A DNA stretch of 28,403 bases, taken from assembly GCA_910586875.1 (NCBI GenBank), contig CAJUJI010000016.1:1-28403 (forward strand). Direction: 5' to 3'. A program made the translations under genes and the position numbers. Under the pieces are notes generated by a model, which saw only the letters and a list, made by a program, of their open reading frames with translations, was not told where the DNA came from and did no database searches. Source of the stretch: an uncultured Anaerotruncus sp. GTDB lineage: Bacteria > Bacillota > Clostridia > Oscillospirales > Ruminococcaceae. The first letter of the stretch is position 1. Each line of letters opens with the position of its first letter. Below, piece by piece: positions 8,173 to 15,711 of this stretch.

Positions 8173-8871
8173 CTACACGGTCAGATATTGTTTCATTTTA
8201 TTATAATCTTTTATGTCATCCCCTTCAACGACGCCGATGATCGACCCCTTATCCACCGCGTAGCAGCGCTCGGACACCTGCTGAATCAGTCCCATATGCT
8301 GCTCGCACAGGATGACCGTGAACCCCATCTCCTTGCAGCAGCGCTGTACAATCTCGCCGATCTGCTGGGCGAGGTTCGGCTGGATGCCCTCGGATGGCTC
8401 ATCCAGTAAAATCAGCTTTGGGCGGCCCACCAGCGCCCGCGCAATCGAAAGCATCGCCTGTTCGCCGCCGCTGAGGGTGCCGGCCTTTTGGGTGCGCCGC
8501 TCGTTTAAACGGGGAAAATATTCATAGGCAATTTCCAGCCCTTTTTGCCGTTCGTTTTTGTGGATCATCGTCCCCATTTGCAGGTTTTCCTCCACGCTTA
8601 ACAGCGGAAATACCCCATGCCCCTGTGGTACGTAGCCCATCCCCAGCTGTGCACGCTCATGTGCGCGGGTATTGGTGACGTTCTTTCCATCGAAATACAG
8701 CGCGCCGGATTTGCTGCGGATCAGCCCAATCAAGGTTTTCATCAGTGTACTTTTGCCGACCCCGTTGCGCCCGATGACCGAGACAATCTCTCCCTTTTCC
8801 ACCTGAAAGGAGATGTTCCGAATAATCGAGATTTCCCCGTATCCGGTGGTAAGATGCTCTATGTACAACAT
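8173..8871 (-). CDS. urtE: Urea/short-chain amide ABC transporter ATP-binding protein, UrtE/LivF type
   Basis: A 232-residue ABC ATPase. The Walker A motif is GRNGVGKST (34-42), the Q-loop is in GYVPQGHGVFPLLSVEENL (79-97), the signature LSGGE at 133-137, Walker B LILLDE at 153-158 and the switch His in LCEQH. GYVPQG and LLDEPSEGIQP are typical of UrtE/LivF. It should form the nucleotide-binding heterodimer with the ATPase encoded just upstream (14-bp gap). AAGGAGGGTG precedes the ATG at 8871. Branched-chain amino acid transport is the main alternative, but the UrtD-like partner, the UrtA/FmdD-like binding protein and the amidase downstream favour urea or amides. Confidence 0.88.
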   Translation of the reverse strand: MLYIEHLTTGYGEISIIRNISFQVEKGEIVSVIGRNGVGKSTLMKTLIGLIRSKSGALYFDGKNVTNTRAHERAQLGMGYVPQGHGVFPLLSVEENLQMGTMIHKNERQKGLEIAYEYFPRLNERRTQKAGTLSGGEQAMLSIARALVGRPKLILLDEPSEGIQPNLAQQIGEIVQRCCKEMGFTVILCEQHMGLIQQVSERCYAVDKGSIIGVVEGDDIKDYNKMKQYLTV

Positions 8872-8885
8872 ACCGACACCCTCCT

Positions 8886-9602
8886 TTATACCTTTCCTAA
8901 GTAGATGTTGATTACATCTTGGTTGTTGTGGATTTCCTCAAAGCTGCCCTGTGCAAAGATGCGCCCGTAATGCAGTACGGTGGTGCGGCGCGCAATTCGA
9001 GAAACAAAATCCATGTCATGGTCGATAAAGATGATGGTCGTCCCCTGTTCGTTGATGCGGCGCACAATATCGGCGGTGAACTCGGTCTCCTCCGGCCCCA
9101 GCCCCGCAGCCGGCTCGTCGAGCAGCAGCAGCTTCGGCTTGCTCGCCAGCGACATCGCAATTTCCAGCCATTGCTGCTGTCCATGCGGCATGTTGCGTAC
9201 CAGCGGATTGCCAATCTCCCGAATGCCCACCAGCTCAATCAGCCGGTCGATCTCCCCTGCAATCGCGCGGTGCGGCACATATTTCTGCACTGCAATGCGG
9301 ATGTTGTCCTTTAGGGAAAGGTCCAGATAGACCCCCGGAATTTGCATTTTAATGCTGATGCCCTCCCGCACCCGCTGGTAGGTGGGCATTTTGGTGATGT
9401 CCTTTCCATCGAAAAGAATCCGTCCGCCGGTCGGCGGGTAAATTCCCATAATCAGCTTGAAGATGGTGGTTTTACCCGCACCGTTCGGCCCAATCAGGCA
9501 GTGCAGCGTCCCTTGCTCCACCGAGAGGTCCACATCCTGCACCGCCTTGAGTCCGCCGAAATGCTTGCTGACCTGCTCAAGCGCGATTAGTTGGTTTGCC
9601 AT
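8886..9602 (-). CDS. urtD: Urea/short-chain amide ABC transporter ATP-binding protein, UrtD/LivG type
   Basis: A 238-residue ABC ATPase. Walker A is GPNGAGKTT (38-46) and Walker B LLLLDEP begins near residue 158. The signature is the non-canonical MPHGQQQWLEIAM (138-150) instead of LSGGQ. That HGQxQWLE form is characteristic of UrtD-family ATPases and is the best single clue that this is a urea/amide system rather than a leucine transporter. GISIKMQIPGVYLDLSLKDN matches the UrtD Q-loop region. The ATG overlaps the stop of the upstream permease (TAATG, sharing base 9602), so the two are translationally coupled. Confidence 0.9.
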   Translation of the reverse strand: MANQLIALEQVSKHFGGLKAVQDVDLSVEQGTLHCLIGPNGAGKTTIFKLIMGIYPPTGGRILFDGKDITKMPTYQRVREGISIKMQIPGVYLDLSLKDNIRIAVQKYVPHRAIAGEIDRLIELVGIREIGNPLVRNMPHGQQQWLEIAMSLASKPKLLLLDEPAAGLGPEETEFTADIVRRINEQGTTIIFIDHDMDFVSRIARRTTVLHYGRIFAQGSFEEIHNNQDVINIYLGKV

Positions 9603-10636
9603 TACTGCGCACCTCCTGTTCTTGCCATACGGTTTTTCAGCGGTGCCAGCAGCTTTTCATCTGCCATTTCAAACAGAGAATGGATAATTCCCTTGGGAAC
9701 AAACAGCACCACCAACAGCAGGATCAGTCCCAGCAGTACCAGCGAATACTGGCTGCCGCTTGCCGCCAGCTTTTGGGAGAGGATGAGATAAAACACCGTA
9801 AAGATGATAACTGCGGTAGGATTTTTGCGTCCGCCCGCGGCAACCAATACCACCGGCATGGTCGCCTGGGTCATGCCCACCGCCGAGGGCACAATATAGC
9901 CGCCCCAGGAGGTATACAGCACACCGGAAAGCCCCGCAATTGCACCACTGACCGCAAAAATCATCATCTGCACCAGCGCGGTGTTATAGCCGAACAGCTC
10001 GCTGCGGGTGCGGTTCTCGCGGATGGAAAGCAGGCAATAGCCCAGATTGCGCCGCTCCATCATCCGCATCGAAAGGTAGATGGCAAACACCAGCAAGAGC
10101 GTCAGCAGATACAGCGCCAGCCCCTTGATCGGGAAGCTGCCAACCGTCAGCGCGGGGACTGCATTGATGCCGTTAAAGCCGCCGAGCTGCGCCTTGCCAA
10201 TATGCCATTCCGGACCGGCTGTTTGCGCGAGGAAGGTTTCCAGCACCAGGGTAAAGCACATGGTCACCAGTGCGACAAACACGTCATTGACCCCGCCATA
10301 AAACATAAAGTAGCCCAGCACCAATGCCACCAAAAAACCCATCAACACACCGCCCAGCAAAAATAGCGGGGTGAGCGTTGGACTGGTAAAATTTTTGCAA
10401 AGGATGGCATAGGTATAGCCGCCGATTCCGTAGAACGCCGCCTGCGCATAGGAAAAGATGCCGGTATAGCCCCAGATAAGCGCCAAGCTCAGCGAAAGGA
10501 TCACCGAGATTAGAAAGTTTGCCATGTTCAGCGTCTGGTAGGCGCTGCTAAAAATCGGGTAGACCACAAAGAACAAAAAGATAAGCACCGCACAGATATT
10601 TTCGGTGGTTAACCCGTTTTTCAGTTTTGTTTTCAT
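9602..10636 (-). CDS. urtC: Urea/short-chain amide ABC transporter permease, UrtC/LivM type
   Basis: A 344-residue integral membrane protein with about ten hydrophobic segments. It shows the LivM/UrtC core around residues 50-180: LALIWGYTGIFSYAQAAFYGIGGYTYA, and later GYCLLSIRENRTRSELFGYN, the cytoplasmic coupling loop that contacts the ATPases. The AGGAGG ribosome binding site is well placed before the ATG at 10636. The gene lies 6 bp after the UrtB-type permease stop and its own stop overlaps the UrtD-type start. It forms the membrane pore with the other permease. Substrate assignment to urea or amides comes from the neighbours. Confidence 0.9.
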   Translation of the reverse strand: MKTKLKNGLTTENICAVLIFLFFVVYPIFSSAYQTLNMANFLISVILSLSLALIWGYTGIFSYAQAAFYGIGGYTYAILCKNFTSPTLTPLFLLGGVLMGFLVALVLGYFMFYGGVNDVFVALVTMCFTLVLETFLAQTAGPEWHIGKAQLGGFNGINAVPALTVGSFPIKGLALYLLTLLLVFAIYLSMRMMERRNLGYCLLSIRENRTRSELFGYNTALVQMMIFAVSGAIAGLSGVLYTSWGGYIVPSAVGMTQATMPVVLVAAGGRKNPTAVIIFTVFYLILSQKLAASGSQYSLVLLGLILLLVVLFVPKGIIHSLFEMADEKLLAPLKNRMARTGGAQ

Positions 10637-10642
10637 AGATGC

Positions 10643-11521
10643 TTACCTCCTGCCTTTCACCAAATGCTTTTCAACCAGTCCGGAAAAGCCCTTGGGCAGT
10701 ATGCGGATAACCAGAATCGCAACCACCAGCAGCCCCATCTTTCCAAAGAAGGTGCCGAACAGCAGCGAGAGCATACTCTGGATAATGCCCAGCACGCCGC
10801 CGGAAAGCGCCATGCCGACCAGCGGATCTGCGCCGCCGACGATGACCGTGACAAAGCTGTCATTTTGGAACGCCTGGCCCATGGTTGGGGTGATGGTCAT
10901 AGTCGGTGCATAGAGCGCCCCACACAGTCCCGCCAGCGCTGAGCCGAGCATGAAGGTAATCGAATACATCTGCCGGGTGTTGACCCCCAGCGACTGTGCA
11001 ACCGCCTGTTCCTGCATGGTTGCGCGGGAGTGCAGGCCAAACGGGGTGTGCATAAACAGAACATACATCCCGATGAGCACCGCGATTGCGACCGCCGCGA
11101 GCAGCAGCCGGTAAACCGAATAGGTGCTCTGTCCGATGGTGAAGGTGCCTAGCGGGGTGGTCAGCCCTGGCAGCGATGGGCCCATCAGAATTAGGATGCC
11201 CTGCCGCAGCAGCAGGCTGATGCCCCAGGTGGCGACCACCGAATCCAGCGGACGGCCATACAGCCGCGAAACCACCAGCCGGTCAACCAGATAGCCAAAA
11301 ATGCCCACAAAGACCGCAGCCAGCAGCACCGAAAGCACCAGCGGAACAGACGCTTTTGCCAGGATGGTGAATGCGTAGGAACCGAGCATAATAAATTCGC
11401 CGTGCGCAAGGTTGATAATCCCCATCATACCAAAGATGATGGACAGCCCCGCAACCGCCAAAATCAAAAAGGTGAAGCTGTCAAGGAATTGGTAAAAATA
11501 GTTGAAGATACTGTTGAGCAT
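10643..11521 (-). CDS. urtB: Urea/short-chain amide ABC transporter permease, UrtB/LivH type
   Basis: A 292-residue integral membrane protein. The N-terminal GLSIIFGMMGIINLAHGEFIMLGSYA is the diagnostic LivH/UrtB segment. Also present are TPFGLHSRATMQEQAVAQSLGVN, the coupling loop near residue 170, and a C-terminal VGGADPLVGMALSGGVLG segment. GGAGGAGG precedes the ATG at 11521 and is flanked upstream by a small hairpin (TCCGAT/ATCGGA, 11532-11546 on the plus strand). A 183-bp gap containing repeat copy B separates it from the binding-protein gene, so it may be expressed at a lower level than that gene. Confidence 0.9.
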   Translation of the reverse strand: MLNSIFNYFYQFLDSFTFLILAVAGLSIIFGMMGIINLAHGEFIMLGSYAFTILAKASVPLVLSVLLAAVFVGIFGYLVDRLVVSRLYGRPLDSVVATWGISLLLRQGILILMGPSLPGLTTPLGTFTIGQSTYSVYRLLLAAVAIAVLIGMYVLFMHTPFGLHSRATMQEQAVAQSLGVNTRQMYSITFMLGSALAGLCGALYAPTMTITPTMGQAFQNDSFVTVIVGGADPLVGMALSGGVLGIIQSMLSLLFGTFFGKMGLLVVAILVIRILPKGFSGLVEKHLVKGRR

Positions 11522-11554
11522 AGTTTGCCTCCTCCGATGAAATCGGAATACGAT

Positions 11555-11698
11555 AAAAGGGGCTTTTTCTCTTGCAAAAAGCCCCTCTTGTGCCTCGCTG
11601 TGCAGCTACAATTCATCCCAAAATACGCCTGGACAATCGGGATACATTTCGTGCACACCGCGGCATAGCCGCGGTGCGATAACGGCGCGTAAATCCCT
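11555..11698 (-). repeat. Structured intergenic repeat, copy B, inside the amide-uptake operon
   Basis: On the minus strand this segment carries the 3' part of the element: the hairpin CACCGCGGC-TAT-GCCGCGGTG (11656-11676), the linker ACGAAATGTATCC, the GGCGTATTTTGGGATGAATTG stretch, and AGGGGCTTTTT/AAAAAGCCCCT (11558-11586) followed by TTTTAT. Copy A has the same order, with GAAACGTATCC, CTTTTTGGGTGAATTG and the same final hairpin. It lies between the binding-protein and permease genes. The last hairpin with its short T run could act as a partial terminator or a 3' mRNA stabiliser for the upstream gene. Confidence 0.75.
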
Positions 11699-11704
11699 AA
11701 AATA

Positions 11705-12988
11705 TTACGGGGTAAACTGGGTATTCGGGGAATCCTTTGTGAGATCTACACTTTTTTCCTTTTCCAGCCAATCGGGAACGATCTGGTCATACTTCTGTTT
11801 AAAGCTGATGTTGTGCGCATTATCCGAATAGACAATCCAGATATCCATAATTGCGTGGTGGGTCGGACCATAAATTGTGACCTTACCGGCGGGGCCGTCA
11901 AACGAAATGCCCGATTCAAGCGCCTGGATAACCGCCTCTGTTTCGGTGGTGCCAGCCTTCTTCACCGCCTCAGCATACAGCATCATACCGGTATACTGCG
12001 CAGCAGCCTCCATCCCAACATATGGCTCATCCGGATACAACGCGTGGAACCGCTCGACGAAATCCTGTGCCGCAGGGGTATCCAATTCCTCTACAAACTG
12101 TGCGGTCACATACATATTGGCGCAGGCGGGCGGATCAAATCGTTTGTGCTCATAGCCCTGCGCGATGTTGATGGTGGTTGCAATCGGCACATCCATGCCA
12201 GCGGTTGCCCACTGTCCATAGAAGGAGGACTGGGTTACGCCGGTTAACAGCACAACCAGCACATCCGGCTGCGCCTTTTGAATTTTGTCGATCGAGGAGC
12301 TGAACTGGGAAACCGAAAGCGGCAGGAACTCCTCTCCTACAATTTCGCCGCCATACTGTTCGGTGGCGCGCTTGACCCATTGCGCGGTCAGCTGGCCGAA
12401 GTTATAGTCCGCGGCGATGGTATAAACGCGGGGGCCAAAGTTCTCAATCATGTATTCCATCAGCGGCATAACCTGATGCTCCGGAATTGCGCCGGTACAG
12501 AAGGTATAATGGCTGGCCACACCGCCCTCATACTGGTTGTTGTAGAAATAGAGCATCTTATTTTCTTCCATAATCGGACGGATCGCCTCGCGCGATGCGC
12601 TGGAAAAGCCACCCATAATCACATCTACCTGATCGTCCAAAATCAGCTTGCGGGCCATCTCCTGATAGCGCTGGTTATCACTCTGGCAGTCCGGCGCAAT
12701 TAGCTCCAGCTGGCGCCCCAGCAGTCCGCCGCTCTGGTTAATCTCCTGAATGGCCAGCTCCATTGCATGGGTTTTATAGGTTCCACACAGCGAGAAGTCA
12801 CCGGAAAGGTCCTCGAGCATTCCAATTTTGATCGGGCCCTCAGCGGCGGGCGCAGCAGCCTGGCTACTTTGGCTTGCAGCGGATGCGGCTGGCGCAGCAG
12901 AGGAAGCGGGTGCCGCAGCTTGGCCACAGCCTGCCAGCAGAGCGCTGACGAGAAATGCGCTGGTTGCAGTTCGAATGATTTTTTTCAT
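11705..12988 (-). CDS. urtA: Urea/short-chain amide ABC transporter substrate-binding lipoprotein, UrtA/FmdD type
   Basis: A 427-residue extracellular lipoprotein. The signal peptide MKKIIRTATSAFLVSALLAGC has lipobox LLAG-Cys21, followed by an Ala/Ser-rich linker to about residue 50. The mature part is a type I periplasmic-binding fold: IKIGMLEDLSGDFSLCG, EINQSGGLLGRQLELIAPDCQSD, and LYFYNNQYEGG, where Urt/Fmd proteins have LFYPVQYEG. VGEEFLPLSVSQFSSSIDKIQ also matches UrtA/FmdD. I chose the ATG at 12988 because AAGGAGGG precedes it and the signal peptide begins there; an earlier in-frame start at 13045 would add 19 residues before the signal peptide. It is the first gene of the operon. It should capture urea or a small amide outside the membrane and hand it to the permeases. 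Confidence 0.9.
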   Translation of the reverse strand: MKKIIRTATSAFLVSALLAGCGQAAAPASSAAPAASAASQSSQAAAPAAEGPIKIGMLEDLSGDFSLCGTYKTHAMELAIQEINQSGGLLGRQLELIAPDCQSDNQRYQEMARKLILDDQVDVIMGGFSSASREAIRPIMEENKMLYFYNNQYEGGVASHYTFCTGAIPEHQVMPLMEYMIENFGPRVYTIAADYNFGQLTAQWVKRATEQYGGEIVGEEFLPLSVSQFSSSIDKIQKAQPDVLVVLLTGVTQSSFYGQWATAGMDVPIATTINIAQGYEHKRFDPPACANMYVTAQFVEELDTPAAQDFVERFHALYPDEPYVGMEAAAQYTGMMLYAEAVKKAGTTETEAVIQALESGISFDGPAGKVTIYGPTHHAIMDIWIVYSDNAHNISFKQKYDQIVPDWLEKEKSVDLTKDSPNTQFTP

Positions 12989-13062
12989 GGTTTGTTTCCC
13001 TCCTTCAAGATATCGCCCATGTGCCTCAATCGGCTTGACACACAAAGCACCTTGCGCGCTTT

Positions 13063-13082
13063 ATAACGGCGATAGCGGTTAT
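13063..13082. promoter_or_regulatory. Inverted repeat in the urtA leader
   Basis: ATAACGGC-GATA-GCGGTTAT, 20 bp, with 7 of 8 pairs matching. It lies between the proposed urtA -10 box and the urtA start, so it is either a hairpin in the 5' leader or a repressor site overlapping early transcription. Confidence 0.4.
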
Positions 13083-13123
13083 GAGTGAACGATCCCACGC
13101 CTAAGCCCAGGGCGTGTAAGCCC

Positions 13124-13129
13124 AGTATA
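13124..13129 (-). promoter_or_regulatory. Candidate -10 box of the urtA operon promoter
   Basis: On the minus strand TATACT lies about 135 nt before the urtA start. The hexamer 17 nt upstream (TTCTAT) is a poor -35, which would fit an activator-dependent promoter. No better sigma-A pair is visible in the gap. Confidence 0.4.
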
Positions 13130-13158
13130 AAAGATTTTGCAGTAAAATAGAATGAACT

Positions 13159-13219
13159 ATTTTTGCCAGATACCAGGAAAAATTTTATCTGATTTTGGCC
13201 GGAATTTTTAGGCAAAAAT
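13159..13219. promoter_or_regulatory. Long-spaced inverted repeat between urtA and fucO promoters
   Basis: ATTTTTGCC (13159-13167) and GGCAAAAAT (13211-13219) form a 9-bp inverted repeat 43 bp apart. A related ATTTTGGCC lies at 13192-13200. The arms sit just upstream of the weak urtA -35 region and just before the fucO -35, a position expected for an activator shared by, or silencing, the divergent promoters. The 13046-13353 gap holds these elements and the two promoters, and no gene. Confidence 0.4.
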
Positions 13220-13242
13220 CAGCGCAAAGGTTTGTGATTTTA

Positions 13243-13271
13243 TTGACAAACAGGTAAATTATTTATATAGT
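13243..13271 (+). promoter_or_regulatory. Sigma-A promoter of the iron alcohol dehydrogenase gene
   Basis: TTGACA at 13243-13248, a 17-nt spacer and TATAGT at 13266-13271. It gives a leader of about 75 nt to the ATG at 13354. Confidence 0.8.
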
Positions 13272-13353
13272 AAGACTATCAATACTTTCCAATGCCACCC
13301 GGCAAAAAGGGCTGCCATCCTACAGCTGCAAAAAAGAAAAGGGGTCTTTCATT

Positions 13354-14502
13354 ATGGTAAACCGCATTGTTTTGAACACCATTTCTTATCATGGCAAAGG
13401 CGCAATTAAACAGATTGTTCCGGAGCTAACTGCGCGTGGCTATCATAAGGCGTTTGTCTGCTCGGATTCCGACCTCATTCAGTTTGGTGTAACCGCCAAA
13501 GTGACGGGGCTATTGGAGCAAGCAAAATTCCCCTATGAGGTTTACTCCAACATCAAGCCGAATCCCACCATTGAGAATGTGCAGTCCGGCGTCGCCGCAT
13601 TTAAAACCTCGGGGGCTGACTGCATTGTTGCAATCGGCGGCGGTTCTGCGATGGACACCGCGAAAGCAATCGGAATTATCATCAACAATCCGGAGTTTGA
13701 GGATGTGCGTTCATTAGAGGGAGTTGCGCCGACCAAAAAACATGCGGTATTCACCATTGCTGTCCCCACCACCGCTGGAACAGCGGCAGAGGTCACCATC
13801 AACTATGTGATCACAGACGTGGAAAAGAAACGGAAATTTGTCTGCGTTGACACCAACGACATTCCGGAAATTGCAGTAGTCGATCCTGACATGATGGCTT
13901 CCATGCCTAAGAGCCTGACCGCAGCGACCGGTATGGATGCGTTAACCCACGCGATTGAAGGGTACATCACCAAAGGCGCCTGCCCAATCAGCGATATGTT
14001 CCATCTGGAAGCGATCCGCCTGATTGCCGCCAGCCTGCGCAAGGCGGTTGCCAACACCGATGAAGGGCGCGAAGGAATGGCTTTGGGGCAGTACATTGCA
14101 GGAATGGGCTTTTCTAATGTGGGACTGGGCATTGTGCACAGCATGGCACACGGCCTGTCCGCGCTGTACGATACGCCGCACGGCGTCGCCTGCGCAATTA
14201 TCCTGCCAACCGGCCTGGAATACAACAAGAGCGCCGCGGGTGCGCGTTACCGCGCAATCGGAAAGGCGATGGGCGTCGCCGACATTGATGCAATGAGCGA
14301 TGAGGCCGCCGCTGATGCGACCATTGCCGCAGTCAAGCAGCTTTCCGCTGATGTTGGCATTCCTGCAAGCTTACAGGGGATCCTCAAGGAAGAAGACGTG
14401 CACTTCCTGTCCGAGTCGGCGTTTGCGGATGCCTGCCGTCCAGGTAACCCACGAGACACCAGTGTAGAGGAAATTGCCGCGCTATATCGTGGATTGATGT
14501 AA
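13354..14502 (+). CDS. fucO: Iron-containing alcohol dehydrogenase, lactaldehyde reductase type
   Basis: A 382-residue group III Fe-dependent alcohol dehydrogenase. It is strongly FucO-like: NRIVLNTISYHGKGAI at the N-terminus, PNPTIENVQSG, the nucleotide-binding AIGGGSAMDTAKAIG, and NNPEFEDVRSLEG. It also has IPTTAGTAAEVTINYVIT-type and RKFVCVD segments. Metal ligands are Asp195, His199, His262 and His276, matching E. coli FucO numbering minus one. FucO interconverts L-lactaldehyde and 1,2-propanediol with NAD(H) in the cytoplasm; related enzymes use other short alcohols and aldehydes. AAAGGGG precedes the ATG. It is monocistronic: it has its own promoter and a terminator follows. It is transcribed divergently from the amide operon, but no metabolic link is evident. 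Confidence 0.9.
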   Translation: MVNRIVLNTISYHGKGAIKQIVPELTARGYHKAFVCSDSDLIQFGVTAKVTGLLEQAKFPYEVYSNIKPNPTIENVQSGVAAFKTSGADCIVAIGGGSAMDTAKAIGIIINNPEFEDVRSLEGVAPTKKHAVFTIAVPTTAGTAAEVTINYVITDVEKKRKFVCVDTNDIPEIAVVDPDMMASMPKSLTAATGMDALTHAIEGYITKGACPISDMFHLEAIRLIAASLRKAVANTDEGREGMALGQYIAGMGFSNVGLGIVHSMAHGLSALYDTPHGVACAIILPTGLEYNKSAAGARYRAIGKAMGVADIDAMSDEAAADATIAAVKQLSADVGIPASLQGILKEEDVHFLSESAFADACRPGNPRDTSVEEIAALYRGLM

Positions 14503-14509
14503 TAAAAAA

Positions 14510-14549
14510 ACAGGAGCGTTACAGGGTTCTGTAATGCTCCTGTTCTTTT
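14510..14549. terminator. Bidirectional terminator between fucO and sigK
   Basis: A 15-bp stem, ACAGGAGCGTTACAG / CTGTAATGCTCCTGT, loop GGTT (14510-14543), is followed by TCTTTTC on the plus strand and by a run of A on the plus side upstream (T tract on the minus strand). It serves both convergent genes. Confidence 0.92.
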
Positions 14550-14557
14550 CTATAAAA

Positions 14558-15253
14558 TCAGGAAAAGGCTCCATGCTTTTCAAACTGCTTTTGCAGCGCG
14601 TTAATCGCCCGCTTCTCAATTCTGGAAACGTACGAGCGGCTGATATCCAGCTTTTGCGCAACCTCACGCTGGGTGAGCGGGCGGGTGCCTCCCAGCCCGT
14701 AGCGCATGACAATAATCTGGCGCTCCCGCGCGTCAAGCACCTTGGAAATAAAGCAATACAGCTGTTCCGATTTGATATGTAAATCGATGCAATCGATGAT
14801 GTTGTCATCCTCCGCCATTAAGTCCATTAACGTCAGGCTATTTCCATCCTTATCGGTGTCTACAGGGTCGGAAAGAAACACGTCCTGTGCAGATTTTTTC
14901 TTGTTGCGGAAGTGCATCAAAATTTCATTTTCGATACAGCGTGAGGCATAGGTAGAAAACCGCACATTCTTATCTGCCTTAAAGGTGGATACCGCCTTAA
15001 TAAGCCCAATGGTGCCGATGGAAATGAGGTCATCCTGGTCTTTGAAGGATGCGTAATACTTTTTGACAATGTGGGCAACCAGCCGCAGGTTGTGCTCGAT
15101 CAGGCGGGCGCGGGCGGCTTCATCGCCCTGGGCAATCTGTGCAAGGCATTCGCGTTCCTCGCGGGCGGTGAGCGGGCGCGGGAACGAGCCACTGCCAGTG
15201 ACATGCAGCGCAAAATAAATCAGATTGCACAAGCAGGCTAACAGGGAAAACAT
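14558..15253 (-). CDS. sigK: Sporulation mother-cell sigma factor, SigK type
   Basis: A 231-residue sigma-70 family protein. Region 2 is LIEHNLRLVAHIVKKYY...LISIGTIGLIKAV...RFSTYASRCIENEILMHFR, as in SigK and SigE. Region 4 is TQREVAQKLDISRSYVSRIEKRA, almost identical to B. subtilis SigK. The N-terminus (about 1-22) is hydrophobic and is followed by SFPRPLT. This parallels the membrane-anchoring pro-sequence of pro-sigma-K, which SpoIVFB removes before AFPQPLS. The gene is continuous: there is no skin-type interruption. AAAGGAGG lies before the ATG. SigK directs late mother-cell genes for spore coat and cortex, so the organism is probably an endospore former. SigE is the alternative, but the SigK-type spacing and C-terminus fit better. 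Confidence 0.9.
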   Translation of the reverse strand: MFSLLACLCNLIYFALHVTGSGSFPRPLTAREERECLAQIAQGDEAARARLIEHNLRLVAHIVKKYYASFKDQDDLISIGTIGLIKAVSTFKADKNVRFSTYASRCIENEILMHFRNKKKSAQDVFLSDPVDTDKDGNSLTLMDLMAEDDNIIDCIDLHIKSEQLYCFISKVLDARERQIIVMRYGLGGTRPLTQREVAQKLDISRSYVSRIEKRAINALQKQFEKHGAFS

Positions 15254-15357
15254 AAAAGGACCTCCTTTGCCGGCAGCAATGTCCGGACAGTATTTACGGA
15301 CGCAAAAGATGCTGCTTTACTTATATGCGAAAAACACTTTTTTGTGCAAGTCCGGTA

Positions 15358-15385
15358 TTGCGGGGCTGTAAAAATGTGCTATACT
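15358..15385 (+). promoter_or_regulatory. Candidate sigma-A promoter for the DUF1294-pfkA run
   Basis: TTGCGG at 15358-15363, a 16-nt spacer and TATACT at 15380-15385, about 35 nt before the GTG start at 15421. Confidence 0.6.
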
Positions 15386-15420
15386 TAGAAAGGAAATGGA
15401 AATCGCAAAGGGGGGAGGCT

Positions 15421-15696
15421 GTGTACCGGATTCTGTTGGTGGTGCTGGCAGGAATGAACCTGTTCGGCCTGTTGCTTTGTGCGCTGGATAAATGGAAGGC
15501 AAAACATCACGCCTGGCGCATTCGTGAACGAACGCTGTTTCTGGTGGCGCTGCTGGGCGGCGGCTTTGGTGTATGGGCGGGGATGTACCTGTTCCGGCAT
15601 AAAACAAAGCATTGGTACTTTGTATGGGGAATTCCCTTATTGACCTGTTTGGTATATGGATTATTGGGCTGGCTACTATTGCAGCCAGGAATTTAA
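15421..15696 (+). CDS. DUF1294 family small membrane protein
   Basis: A 91-residue protein with three hydrophobic helices. It shows the DUF1294 pattern: ALDKWKAKHHAWRIRERTLF, then LALLGG-like VALLGGGFGVWAGMYLFRHKTKH, then a C-terminal helix. I chose the GTG at 15421, which follows AAAGGGGGGAGG; the longer frame from an ATG at 15325 would start upstream of the likely -10 box and is not expected to be translated. It lies 15 bp before pfkA and probably shares its mRNA. The family has no established function. Confidence 0.85.
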   Translation: MYRILLVVLAGMNLFGLLLCALDKWKAKHHAWRIRERTLFLVALLGGGFGVWAGMYLFRHKTKHWYFVWGIPLLTCLVYGLLGWLLLQPGI

Positions 15697-15711
15697 AAGG
15701 GGTGTAAGCAA

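Noticed and set aside
9596..10366. 256-codon open frame on the plus strand over the UrtC-type permease
   Set aside because: Composition (His/Gln-rich, low complexity) is that of an antisense shadow, with no ribosome binding site; the permease on the other strand is a clear family member.
12989..13250. Guanidine (ykkC-type) riboswitch ahead of the urt-like operon
   Set aside because: I looked for the conserved ykkC sequence blocks and did not see them; only a short imperfect hairpin is present.
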